Shown piece by piece: positions 1 to 7,648 of a DNA stretch of 64,000 nucleotides. The notes under the pieces are model-generated. The model was not told the DNA's origin and did not search any database. It was given only the letters and a program-made list of their open reading frames with translations. How positions within the stretch are numbered: the stretch's first letter is position 1; each line of letters starts with the position of its first letter. Position numbers and translations under genes: made by a program. Origin of the DNA: CAVVKW01 sp963749035 (GTDB lineage Bacteria; Verrucomicrobiota; Verrucomicrobiia; Chthoniobacterales; JAATET01); contig CAVVKW010000002.1 of assembly GCA_963749035.1 (NCBI GenBank), forward strand, positions 806,001 through 870,000, written 5' to 3'.

Positions 1-393
1 GTCGTTCTCGTCTTCGCCTACGTTTCGATCCTGCTGGAGGATTTCGTGATCCCCCTCATGTATCGCTCGTCCCTGACGACAAACCAGGCGTGGCGACAAT
101 TTTTCCCTCTCCACCGCCGATCAATCACGACCTTCATTCTCTATGCTCTCTGGAAGGTCCTGCTCTGGATTCCGGTCTCCATCTTCCTTATTTTGCTCGG
201 AGTCGCCACTTGCTGCGTCGGGTTCGTTCTCCTCGCAATCCCCTACGTCGGCGCAGTTTTCCTCCTTCCGATCTCCGTTTTTTTCCGGCTCCTCGGCCCG
301 GAGTTCCTCAAGCAATTCGGTCCAGACCTCGACGTTTTCCCACAACCCGCCAGCGCCGTCGGCGACCCGCCACCACTTCCCGGCGGAGTCTGA
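1..393 (+). CDS. Membrane protein, C-terminal part (5' end outside window)
   Basis: The reading frame is open from the first base of the window and ends at a TGA, so this is the last ~130 residues of a longer protein. It shows two strongly hydrophobic stretches (around WKVLLWIPVSIFLILLGVA and the following CCVGFVLLAIPYVGAVFLLP) and a Pro/Gly-rich tail ending PPPLPGGV. The motif order (FVIPLMY, then AWRQF, two membrane segments, then FLKQFGPDLDVF) resembles a conserved verrucomicrobial integral membrane protein of unknown function. I cannot assign a role. The gene ends convergently, 27 bases from the stop of the SulP gene on the other strand. Confidence 0.6.
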   Translation, partial: VVLVFAYVSILLEDFVIPLMYRSSLTTNQAWRQFFPLHRRSITTFILYALWKVLLWIPVSIFLILLGVATCCVGFVLLAIPYVGAVFLLPISVFFRLLGPEFLKQFGPDLDVFPQPASAVGDPPPLPGGV

Positions 394-420
394 CGGCAGC
401 GGCTTCCGCCACCCCCTGGC

Positions 421-2232
421 TCACCCTTCTCGATCTCCCGGCACCACCGCCGGCGTTTGCCGCGCCGCGTCGACGGCCTCGCGAGTCGAGCGACCGGTAT
501 CCTCCGTCGTGCTCAAGAAAACATTCCCTTCGCCGAGCTTCTCCATGAGCCCAGCATTCTGCATGACCCGCGTCGATTTGGCGTAGAGACCGCAAACCAA
601 AATTCGAGTCCCGGCACTCTTTCCCTCCTCGATCAGCCTTTCAATGGTCTGCGCCGTCGTTGCGTCCCACTGATGAGTCTGACGGAAGTTCAAAACGACC
701 GCCCGAACCCCCTTCTCCCGGACCGCCCTCCTCGCTTCCGTAAAAAACGCCTCCGAAGATCCGAAAAAAAGATCACCCTCGATCCGCAAGACCCGAATGT
801 CCTCGTCGTCACGCGTCGAACCCTCCGCCAACTTGTCCATCCGCCCACTCTCCGCAACGTGACACTCGAAAATCCGCAGGTGAGCCGCCCGCCGGAGATA
901 CAAAACCACCGACGCACAGACCCCCACGAAAACCGCAAAGCTCAGCGGAGCCAGCAAGGTCGCCAAGATCGTGACGACAAGCACCGCGGCGTCTTCGTTG
1001 CTGATGCGAAACGTATCCCGCAATTCCTTCGGTTTGATCAGGAACATCCCGATCCCCACGATCAACCCACCCATGACCGGCATGGAGATGTGCCGCAGCA
1101 ACGGTCCGATCGTAAAGGCGAGCGCCAAGCAACCCAGCCCCGCGACAATGCTGGCCAGCGGACTCTTCGCACCAGACCGCTGATTCAGAGCTGCCCGAGT
1201 GAGCGATCCAGCAATCGGCATCGACGGGACCAGGCACGCGCCCGCGTTGGCAACGCCCACCGCGAAAAGATCCTGATTCGGTCGCTCGGTGGTGTCTTCA
1301 TCCTGAGCCAACGCCCTCGCCATGACGGTTGTCTGAAGCGCGATCAGCCCGGCGACCGAGATCGCGATGATGAACAAATCGGAAACCCAGCTCAGCTCGA
1401 ACGACGGCACCTTGAAGAAATTCTGCGAAAGACTCGCGAACTCGAGAGTCGCAAGCTCGACGCCCCGCCCCGACAGAAAATAAGCGAGTCCCGACATCGT
1501 CACGAGCACGATCGCCAATCCCGGCAACCAACTCACCGTCTGCCGCAAAACGATCCAAAGCAGCAAACTTCCCCCGGCGAGACCAGCCGCCCAGAGGTTC
1601 GCCTCCGGTAGCTTCGAGCCAATCGCCCACGCGGTGTCAAAAGCGTTACCGGATTTCTCGATCTCGATTCCCAGAGCGTGCGGTGCCTGGCCGAGCATGA
1701 TCAGGACCGCCGCCCCGGTCAGATAGCCGACCACGACACTCCTCGACACGAACTGCATCAGATCGGCCAACCCCATCGCGGCTCCCGCGATCAGGATTGC
1801 GCCGACCATCAAAACCAAGACCGGCATCGTCTCCACGATGTCCAGATTACCACCAAACGTCGCGTAGCCGCTGAAAACCATGATCGCCACCGCGTTCGTC
1901 GGCCCGAAAATCATCGCCCGCAGGCTACCGAGCAACGCCGCAATCACCCCGCCGAAGACCGCCGCAAAGATTCCGTAACGCGGCGGCAAGCCAGCGATCA
2001 ACGCGTAGGCGATACCCTGCGGCAGCGTCACCAGCATGACGTTCAGCCCGGCCAGCAGATCTTTCCGCGCCGCCGAGACTCCGTAGCCTTTGAAATGCTT
2101 CCTCGCCGGAAAAAAATCGATCGTTTCCGCGCGAAACCGCGACGCGACTTCGTCGACAGCGGCCCCCGCCAGTTGTTTGGTGCGTTCTCCCGGATCCACT
2201 ACACGTTCATATCGGTTGTCGCCCCACGACAA
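421..2232 (-). CDS. SulP family inorganic anion transporter with C-terminal STAS domain
   Basis: The 603-residue protein has the SulP architecture. A cytoplasmic N-terminus is followed by about 12-14 membrane segments starting with the conserved LLAGLNVMLVTLPQGIAYAL region (~residues 60-80) and GLPPRYGIFAAVFGG, then a STAS domain at roughly 470-570 (EDIRVLRIEGDLFFGSSEAF, then VLNFRQTHQWDATT). Family members move sulfate, bicarbonate or other anions across the inner membrane, and the substrate cannot be read from sequence. The longest frame opens with TTG. An in-frame GTG 11 codons later is an alternative and neither has a good Shine-Dalgarno sequence, so the start is uncertain by about a dozen residues. 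It appears to be a single-gene unit. Confidence 0.9.
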   Translation of the reverse strand: MSWGDNRYERVVDPGERTKQLAGAAVDEVASRFRAETIDFFPARKHFKGYGVSAARKDLLAGLNVMLVTLPQGIAYALIAGLPPRYGIFAAVFGGVIAALLGSLRAMIFGPTNAVAIMVFSGYATFGGNLDIVETMPVLVLMVGAILIAGAAMGLADLMQFVSRSVVVGYLTGAAVLIMLGQAPHALGIEIEKSGNAFDTAWAIGSKLPEANLWAAGLAGGSLLLWIVLRQTVSWLPGLAIVLVTMSGLAYFLSGRGVELATLEFASLSQNFFKVPSFELSWVSDLFIIAISVAGLIALQTTVMARALAQDEDTTERPNQDLFAVGVANAGACLVPSMPIAGSLTRAALNQRSGAKSPLASIVAGLGCLALAFTIGPLLRHISMPVMGGLIVGIGMFLIKPKELRDTFRISNEDAAVLVVTILATLLAPLSFAVFVGVCASVVLYLRRAAHLRIFECHVAESGRMDKLAEGSTRDDEDIRVLRIEGDLFFGSSEAFFTEARRAVREKGVRAVVLNFRQTHQWDATTAQTIERLIEEGKSAGTRILVCGLYAKSTRVMQNAGLMEKLGEGNVFLSTTEDTGRSTREAVDAARQTPAVVPGDREG

Positions 2233-2345
2233 CGTGGAAACCCGCGAAACGCCCTCGGGGACCCGCCCACTTTACAGCCCGCGAAACCAGCTCCTCGAGA
2301 TGACCACAGCACACGCGATCGGCCCAACCGGAGGCGCCCTGCAAC

Positions 2346-3839
2346 CTAACCCACATCAGCCGAAGCCGACCCACTGGCAATCTCCTTCGCCCCGATCCGC
2401 TCCAATCGATCCTTCAGGATCTCCCGCAGCCGCCGACTCTCCGTCAGTCCAGCCCTCCCCTTCCGAATCAGCGTGAACAATTTCTCCAGCTCCTTCCGCA
2501 CGTCCTCCGGCCACTCCTGCGTGAGCAGCCCCCGCCCGCTGAGCGCCGTCAATTGCTCATCGAGCCGAAACTCCAGCTCACCCCGCCGCGCGTGCGAACG
2601 CCGCGCCGAATAGTAAAACACCGCCAACGACCGATCCAAAAGAATCCACGGAAAGTTGATCGCCTTCAGCGGCCCCACCCGCAGGTCCCGCCCCGCCATT
2701 TTCTGCCGCCCAAAAAGCTGGCCCAACTGCCCCGGCAGATCCACCTCGATGTGCGGCCGCTGCTTCCCAGCCAACCACGCCCCGCCGCCGCCCAGCGCCC
2801 CCCCCAGCAACGAAGCCGCGCCCAACGAATGCCCCGCCAACGCCACGTCCACCGCCAGACCCGCCACCGCGCCCGCGACCGCCGCCGAGACCACGAGCTG
2901 GTTCGCGTCCAGCCCCGCAAATCTCCACACGTCCTCGCTGAAAAGATCCACGTCCTGTAGTGCCCCCGCCGACTCGCCCGGACTCACCGCGTGGTGCTTG
3001 AAGACCTCGATGATCCGCCGGTGCGCCCGGCTCTCGATCCGCCGCAACGAATCCTCGAATCGCTTCACCAGCTCCGTCGAACGATTCCGCTCGTCCCGCT
3101 CACTACCCAGACTCACCGCCGCCGTCTCCCGGTGTTGCAGCGACTCCAGGATCAGCTCCGTCATCTCCTCCGCGCAATCCTCGCGCCGCCCCGTCCAATC
3201 CCGCTCGTAAGTCTTCACCGCCCGCTCCAGTGCCCCCCGCCACTTCTCGTCGATCCCCATCAGCGCCTTGAGCAGCTCCATCCGATCAAAGTAATCCGCC
3301 TCGTGCGCGTCGAACCTCCGCACCAAGTTGAAATGCTGACCCAGCCGCGCCTCCCACACCCCCAGGTGCTCCGGGCTCGCCGTCGTGTTGATCAGCCCCA
3401 TCCGAGGCCGCGCACTCATGAGCAGGATCTTCATCTCCGCGTCGTTGATCTCCCGAAACGGCTGCGACGAATCCACGATGTAGAGCACCCCCGCTCCGTC
3501 CACCAGCGGCCGGAAAAGTTTACACTCCTCCGAAAACGCCGGATCGTCCCCGTGGTGCTCCAAAAATTTTCGGAACGCCTCCAGCGGATCCCCCACCGGA
3601 TTCTCCAGCTCCCGCAGCCGCGCCAGCGCGCTCTTCGCGTTCTGAAATCCCGGCGTGTCCGAGAACCCCACGATCGGCTCCCCTTCCAGCTCCACGACAA
3701 ACGACTGACACTGCGTCGTCTCCCCCGGCGTGTCCGTGATCCGCAGCCGGTCATCCTCGATCAGCGTCGCGATCGTCGACGTCTTCCCGGTGTTCACCGC
3801 CCCCACGCACGCAAAATACGGAATCGTCATCTCCTCCAT
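2346..3839 (-). CDS. DUF3482-type GTP-binding protein
   Basis: The N-terminal ~180 residues form a TRAFAC-class GTPase: P-loop GAVNTGKTS (13-21) and G3 motif DTPG (61-64). The expected G4 N/TKxD is not recognisable; the equivalent strand reads GLINTTAS. The C-terminal half contains a glycine/alanine-rich hydrophobic stretch (about residues 310-350) that may associate with the membrane, then a charged helical tail. The start is taken at the ATG at 3839, preceded by GGAGAAGG. That ATG shares one base with the TGA of the upstream DUF2868 gene (TGATG), which implies translational coupling. DUF3482 GTPases are usually found beside DUF2868 membrane proteins. The cellular role of the pair is unknown. 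Confidence 0.85.
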   Translation of the reverse strand: MEEMTIPYFACVGAVNTGKTSTIATLIEDDRLRITDTPGETTQCQSFVVELEGEPIVGFSDTPGFQNAKSALARLRELENPVGDPLEAFRKFLEHHGDDPAFSEECKLFRPLVDGAGVLYIVDSSQPFREINDAEMKILLMSARPRMGLINTTASPEHLGVWEARLGQHFNLVRRFDAHEADYFDRMELLKALMGIDEKWRGALERAVKTYERDWTGRREDCAEEMTELILESLQHRETAAVSLGSERDERNRSTELVKRFEDSLRRIESRAHRRIIEVFKHHAVSPGESAGALQDVDLFSEDVWRFAGLDANQLVVSAAVAGAVAGLAVDVALAGHSLGAASLLGGALGGGGAWLAGKQRPHIEVDLPGQLGQLFGRQKMAGRDLRVGPLKAINFPWILLDRSLAVFYYSARRSHARRGELEFRLDEQLTALSGRGLLTQEWPEDVRKELEKLFTLIRKGRAGLTESRRLREILKDRLERIGAKEIASGSASADVG

Positions 3840-5266
3840 CACGCCTTCTCCACCCGCATGAACGGATCACCGAGCCCCGCCACCGCCTTCCGCCAAATCT
3901 CAGCGTAGTCAAACGGCTGCCCGCCCTCCGCGATCACGATCACCATCACCTCCGCACGCTCGTCCAACGTCGCCCGCAGCTCACGCAGAAACTCCAAAAT
4001 CGCCTTCACCGGCGGCCGCGTTCCGTCCATCAGCACCGCCACCGACCGCGACTCCCCCTTCAGCCGGCCAAACTCCGCCGCGTTCGCCTCCGCGCAATCC
4101 ACCTCCACCCCGATCCGCTCCGCGCCCGCCCAACCCAGCCGCGCGAGCACCCCCTCCCGCATCACCACCGCCAGCTCCTTCGATTCCAAAACCAACCCCA
4201 CTTCACCGCCCGCCGTCGCCACCGCCTCGTCCGGGCCACCATCCATCCCGCTCACCTTCTCACCCTCCTCACCGCCGATCACCACCGGCTCCATCCGCCG
4301 CAGCAGCCGCGAGCACTCCGCGTGACGAAAATCCACCGCCGCCATCGCCCGCCGCTCCAGCCCCAGCGACACAAAATAGAGAACGATCCGCGGCAACAGC
4401 CCGTAAACCGCCACCGCGTAGCAGAGAAACGGCCACCACGAAGCCGCCGCCGTCGCCGCGTATTCCGGCGAACCAAAGAACGCGATCCGACTCCCCTCGA
4501 TCTGCTCCAACGTCGGGTGCGCCAGCGGCAGCCACGACCACGGCAACGCAATCACCTCGACGATCCGCAACGTCACCTCCGACGTCCAACTCCCCACGCT
4601 CGTCTCCCAGCCAAACGCCTTGTTCGCGATCGCCACCTGCCACAGCGTCGTCAGCAGAATCCCCACGTTCAGCGCGATCGCAAACACCTGCGTCAGCTTC
4701 GCGATCGGCCACATCAGGATGTCGCCGTAGATCGTCCGCTTCGCCCGCACCGTCCCCCACACCGCCGAGAACTTCGCCCGCCGCGTCCCGTCCATCCGTT
4801 CCGCCAAAAACGCCACCAGCCGACTCAACCCCGCCGCCGCCAGCCCCCTTGCCCCCCCGCCGAAGATCCAAAACGCCACCACCACCACCCAGACCAGGAT
4901 CTGCCAAAGCACCGTCGCCGAGAAGAACACCGCCGCGTTGATCGGCCGCTCACCCGTAAACATCAGCAACGACCCCGCCAACCCCGATCCCACCAGCAGT
5001 CCGAGGATCACCAACCCCCAACTCAGTGCCCCCGCCGCGCCCGCGTAGGCGTTCCCCGCCGCCAGAGCCTCGCCCCGTTCCTCCCGCCGCCCGTCGAGCC
5101 AAAGCCGCACCTTCCCCGGCGCATCGTGAACGCGACCCGCGATCGATTCCTGATAAATCGCCCGATCCCGCCGCGCCAACTCGCCCGCATCCCGGTCCGA
5201 GTCGGCTTCAAACGCCGCCTCAAGATCCAATACGTCACGGATTTTCCAGCGGGGGACACGCGTCAT
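3839..5266 (-). CDS. DUF2868 family membrane protein
   Basis: A 475-residue protein. The start is the ATG at 5266, with AGGGG about 8 bases upstream; the frame stays open far upstream but only as antisense of the PAP2 gene. After a basic N-terminus (TRVPRWKIRDVLDLEAAF, 2-19) come membrane segments around residues 80-155, a pair near 200-235 and another near 320-350. A soluble ~150-residue C-terminal domain follows. This is the arrangement of DUF2868 proteins, whose partner is the DUF3482 GTPase encoded immediately downstream with a one-base overlap. The two likely act together at the inner membrane. The function is not known. Confidence 0.8.
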   Translation of the reverse strand: MTRVPRWKIRDVLDLEAAFEADSDRDAGELARRDRAIYQESIAGRVHDAPGKVRLWLDGRREERGEALAAGNAYAGAAGALSWGLVILGLLVGSGLAGSLLMFTGERPINAAVFFSATVLWQILVWVVVVAFWIFGGGARGLAAAGLSRLVAFLAERMDGTRRAKFSAVWGTVRAKRTIYGDILMWPIAKLTQVFAIALNVGILLTTLWQVAIANKAFGWETSVGSWTSEVTLRIVEVIALPWSWLPLAHPTLEQIEGSRIAFFGSPEYAATAAASWWPFLCYAVAVYGLLPRIVLYFVSLGLERRAMAAVDFRHAECSRLLRRMEPVVIGGEEGEKVSGMDGGPDEAVATAGGEVGLVLESKELAVVMREGVLARLGWAGAERIGVEVDCAEANAAEFGRLKGESRSVAVLMDGTRPPVKAILEFLRELRATLDERAEVMVIVIAEGGQPFDYAEIWRKAVAGLGDPFMRVEKA

Positions 5267-5374
5267 TCCGTCCACCCCTAGCACGAAACCCGCGAAAATA
5301 TCGAACAACTTGCGTTCGCCCTTCGCGACTCGCATCTCTCCCCCACCCAGGCCATTCTCCCGGTCCGTCCGGTC

Positions 5375-6103
5375 ATGAACTCGTCTCAAATTGCCAACTG
5401 GCTCACCCGCTTCAAAACGTGGGCTGCCCGCGAACCCCTCCTGCTCATCACCATCGGCCTCGTCACCGGCGCCCTCTGGCTCTTCGTCGCCCTCTCCGAC
5501 GAAGTCCTCGAACAAGAGCACCACGAGTTCGAAAACCAGATCCTGCTCTCCCTCCGCGAGCCCGCCGATTTGGGTAACATGATCGGTCCCCCCTGGCTCC
5601 AGTCCGCCGCCGCCGACGTCTCCGCTCTCGGCGGAGCCCCCGTCCTCGGTCTCTTCGTCCTGTTCGTCCTCGGATACCTCCTCATCAGCCGGAAAATCGG
5701 CGCGATGATCTTCGTCGTGATCGCCACCGTCGGCGGCACGGTCCTCAACCAAGTGCTCAAGCACTACTTTCAGCGCGAACGCCCCGACGTCGTCCCCCAC
5801 CTCACTGAATACGGGAACTACAGCTACCCCAGCGGCCATTCGATGCTCTCCGCCATCGTTTACTTGACCCTCGCCGTCGTCGTCGCCGAAATCCTCCCCA
5901 CCCGTTCGGGCAAGATCTACATCATCGCCACCGCGCTCACGTTGGCGTTCCTGGTCGGCCTCACCCGCGTCGCCGTCGGCGTGCATTATCCCAGCGACGT
6001 CCTGGCCGGCTGGACCGCCGGCGCCGCCTGGGCCCTCCTCTGCTGGATCGCCGCCCACTGGCTCCGCCGCCGAAACAAACTCGGCGACCGACCCCTGGAT
6101 TGA
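5375..6103 (+). CDS. PAP2 superfamily phosphatase (membrane lipid phosphatase)
   Basis: The 242-residue membrane protein carries all three acid-phosphatase motifs in order: KHYFQRERP (129-137), YPSGHSM around PSGH (152-155), and TRVAVGVHYPSDV (197-209). The catalytic histidines are H155 and H204. About six membrane segments are visible. Family members dephosphorylate phosphatidate, undecaprenyl pyrophosphate or related lipid phosphates on the periplasmic side. Length and layout fit a phosphatidylglycerophosphatase B or undecaprenyl-diphosphatase type, but the substrate cannot be decided. It diverges from the DUF2868 gene with about 108 bases between starts. Confidence 0.9.
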   Translation: MNSSQIANWLTRFKTWAAREPLLLITIGLVTGALWLFVALSDEVLEQEHHEFENQILLSLREPADLGNMIGPPWLQSAAADVSALGGAPVLGLFVLFVLGYLLISRKIGAMIFVVIATVGGTVLNQVLKHYFQRERPDVVPHLTEYGNYSYPSGHSMLSAIVYLTLAVVVAEILPTRSGKIYIIATALTLAFLVGLTRVAVGVHYPSDVLAGWTAGAAWALLCWIAAHWLRRRNKLGDRPLD

Positions 6104-7166
6104 ATGCAATGTTTACCCGCCGAACGGTGCGAATTACAATCGCGCCTAATCAGATAATCGCGCAGACTCATTTTACACGTCGGCCAGTTGAACAGTCTTT
6201 TCGGTCACACTACTTTTTCTTCTGAAATCGCCTTCTGCTCCCATTTTCCGGTAATTATCGCGCAGCAACGCCGCAAATGGTCGTCCGGAAAATGATACCT
6301 CCAACGGCATCGTGATCTTTAAGTTCACCCAAGCTCCAGCAACGTAAGAGCTGTAACCAGAAAGGCCACGATACTTTTGGCCTCGGTCACTCCGAGACTG
6401 TTGCGCATCAATAACTTATGCCTCGATGGAGATACGATGACTAGCTTGCAACTCGGTCAATTTGAGAATTCGATCAGCTCCGTTCGGAATGCATTCGTTG
6501 TATTGCATCATCTCTTCCGGCGGGGGAAAAGTCCCGAACGATGCGTGACTTTGGTTTGGGTTACCTGGACGAGCGAATAACGGCATCGAGAATATTTTTC
6601 TTCCGCTCTCCCGCCAAGCCGCAAAGCTTTAGGGCTGTGCTCCGTTAAAATTCTCTAAGCTGCCGTCGGTGCTCGGAGTCAGCCATACAATCCAATGAAA
6701 GCTCCAGAACGATGGCTGATCTCAGCGATTAGCGAATTTTACCGAGGCAACTCGGAAATCTTACCAATCATCACAAAATCGCAGAATCTCTTTCATCGCC
6801 TTCGAGCTGAGACGGGCATCAGACTCGGCTAAAGTCGGTTAAAGATGACCTGAGCTATTCACTATCGTAGCGGCTCCGCATCAACTATCTCTAAGTCGAT
6901 ACCAGGAAAGGCGATGACTGTCTGTCCATCATAGAGCCGTAATCTGACAGAAAGCCGCCTTTGAGCTGACAGACTCATTTTACGCAGTTTTATCGAATGG
7001 TCGACAAGCCGCTATGAATGACTCAGACCACGGGAATCGGCAACCGCGAATCGTTCAACTCAACCGGACTGTGTTTCTCGGCGGACTTTGGCGACGCGAA
7101 TCACGGTAAATCGGAGTAAGCTCCGCTCATCCTTCGCTCGCCGTCGGTTGACCGAGATCCGAAAAC
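6104..7166 (+). other. Gene-free, AT-richer intergenic region
   Basis: More than 1 kb without a convincing gene. Stop codons are frequent in all frames. The longest open stretch (6377-6580) has no family resemblance, no ribosome binding site and no sign of selection. Base composition is visibly nearer 50% GC, unlike the neighbours. A 14-base sequence (CAGACTCATTTTAC) occurs twice in direct orientation, at 6163-6176 and 6970-6983. The region lies on the 3' side of the tRNA-Lys gene, the side where integrative elements insert, but I found no integrase remnant and no duplicated tRNA end. It could be decayed foreign DNA or hold an unrecognised non-coding RNA. Confidence 0.5.
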
Positions 7167-7238
<72 letters not shown>

Positions 7239-7327
7239 TCTGCGTCTGCCCCGTCTGGCCAGGCAGCCGGGGAAGATGTCACGACTCCTCCACCGTGCCA
7301 ACCCCAAAATCCAGCCCACATTATTTC

Positions 7328-7355
7328 TTGACGCCCCCCGCCTCCCCACTACGTT
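7328..7355 (+). promoter_or_regulatory. Candidate sigma-70-like promoter of the thrC-thiS leader
   Basis: TTGACG at 7328-7333 matches five of six bases of the -35 consensus. After a 16-base spacer TACGTT (7350-7355) is a weak -10. The predicted start near 7361-7362 falls just before the first base of the riboswitch aptamer, and this agreement is the main support. Confidence 0.4.
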
Positions 7356-7362
7356 CACGCCA

Positions 7363-7436
7363 TTCTTATCACGAGTGACCGAGGGACAGGCCCGTTGAAG
7401 TCACGGCAACCGCTGGATGAAGTTGGTGGATGAGAG
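7363..7436 (+). promoter_or_regulatory. SAM-I-family (S-box) riboswitch aptamer, compact variant
   Basis: The segment carries the S-box core: CTTATC at 7365-7370, GAG, then GAGGGACAGGCCC (7381-7393), GTTGAAGTCAC and GGCAACC (7405-7411). Helix P2 is closed by GTGAC (7375-7379) with GTCAC (7400-7404). P1 can be closed by CTTATC with GATGAG at 7429-7434 (five Watson-Crick pairs and one G-U), as in SAM-I RNAs. An alternative, bulged P1 partner lies at 7441-7450. If the first register is right, only about 17 nt separate GCAACC from the 3' P1 strand, leaving room for a short P3 (AACC with GGT) but not for P4, so this would be a shortened member of the SAM-I/SAM-IV superfamily. It lies in the leader of the threonine-synthase-like gene and should repress it when SAM is plentiful. 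Confidence 0.78.
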
Positions 7437-7484
7437 TTCGGTGAGTTGAGACGAGGCAGACGGCGCGAAGCGCTGGAAACCCCA

Positions 7485-7512
7485 CTCAACTCTCAACTCT
7501 CAACTCTCAACT
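7485..7512 (+). repeat. Tandem heptamer (CTCAACT) x4 in the thrC leader
   Basis: Four exact head-to-tail copies of CTCAACT. Each AACTCTCA register (7488-7495, 7495-7502, 7502-7509) is exactly complementary to TGAGAGTT at 7431-7438, which overlaps the 3' P1 strand of the riboswitch. CTCAACTC is complementary to GAGTTGAG at 7443-7450. The array may therefore serve as the alternative pairing partner of the expression platform. Related arrays precede thiS and yebC. Confidence 0.85.
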
Positions 7513-7648
7513 CCCTCAAGGACCAGGTGCCAAATCCTGCTCGGCGACCGCCCACCAGCGATCACCGGGGAAGATGAGATGCGACAGTTTCCGATCACCG
7601 GGTTCCGTTCGCCTCGCTCACTCTCGATGAGATTCAGAGTCTTATCCC

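Noticed and set aside
5267..6109. An open frame on the minus strand extends the DUF2868 gene to a 756-residue protein
   Set aside because: The extra ~280 residues are acidic low-complexity antisense of the well-supported PAP2 gene, and the ATG at 5266 has a ribosome binding site.
6377..6580. A 67-codon open frame in the gene-free region
   Set aside because: No ribosome binding site, no recognisable similarity, and amino-acid composition unlike local genes.
7485..7512. CRISPR or minisatellite reading of the CTCAACT tandem repeat
   Set aside because: Seven-base units without spacers or cas genes are not CRISPR; four copies are too few for a minisatellite locus, and similar arrays sit in front of other genes.
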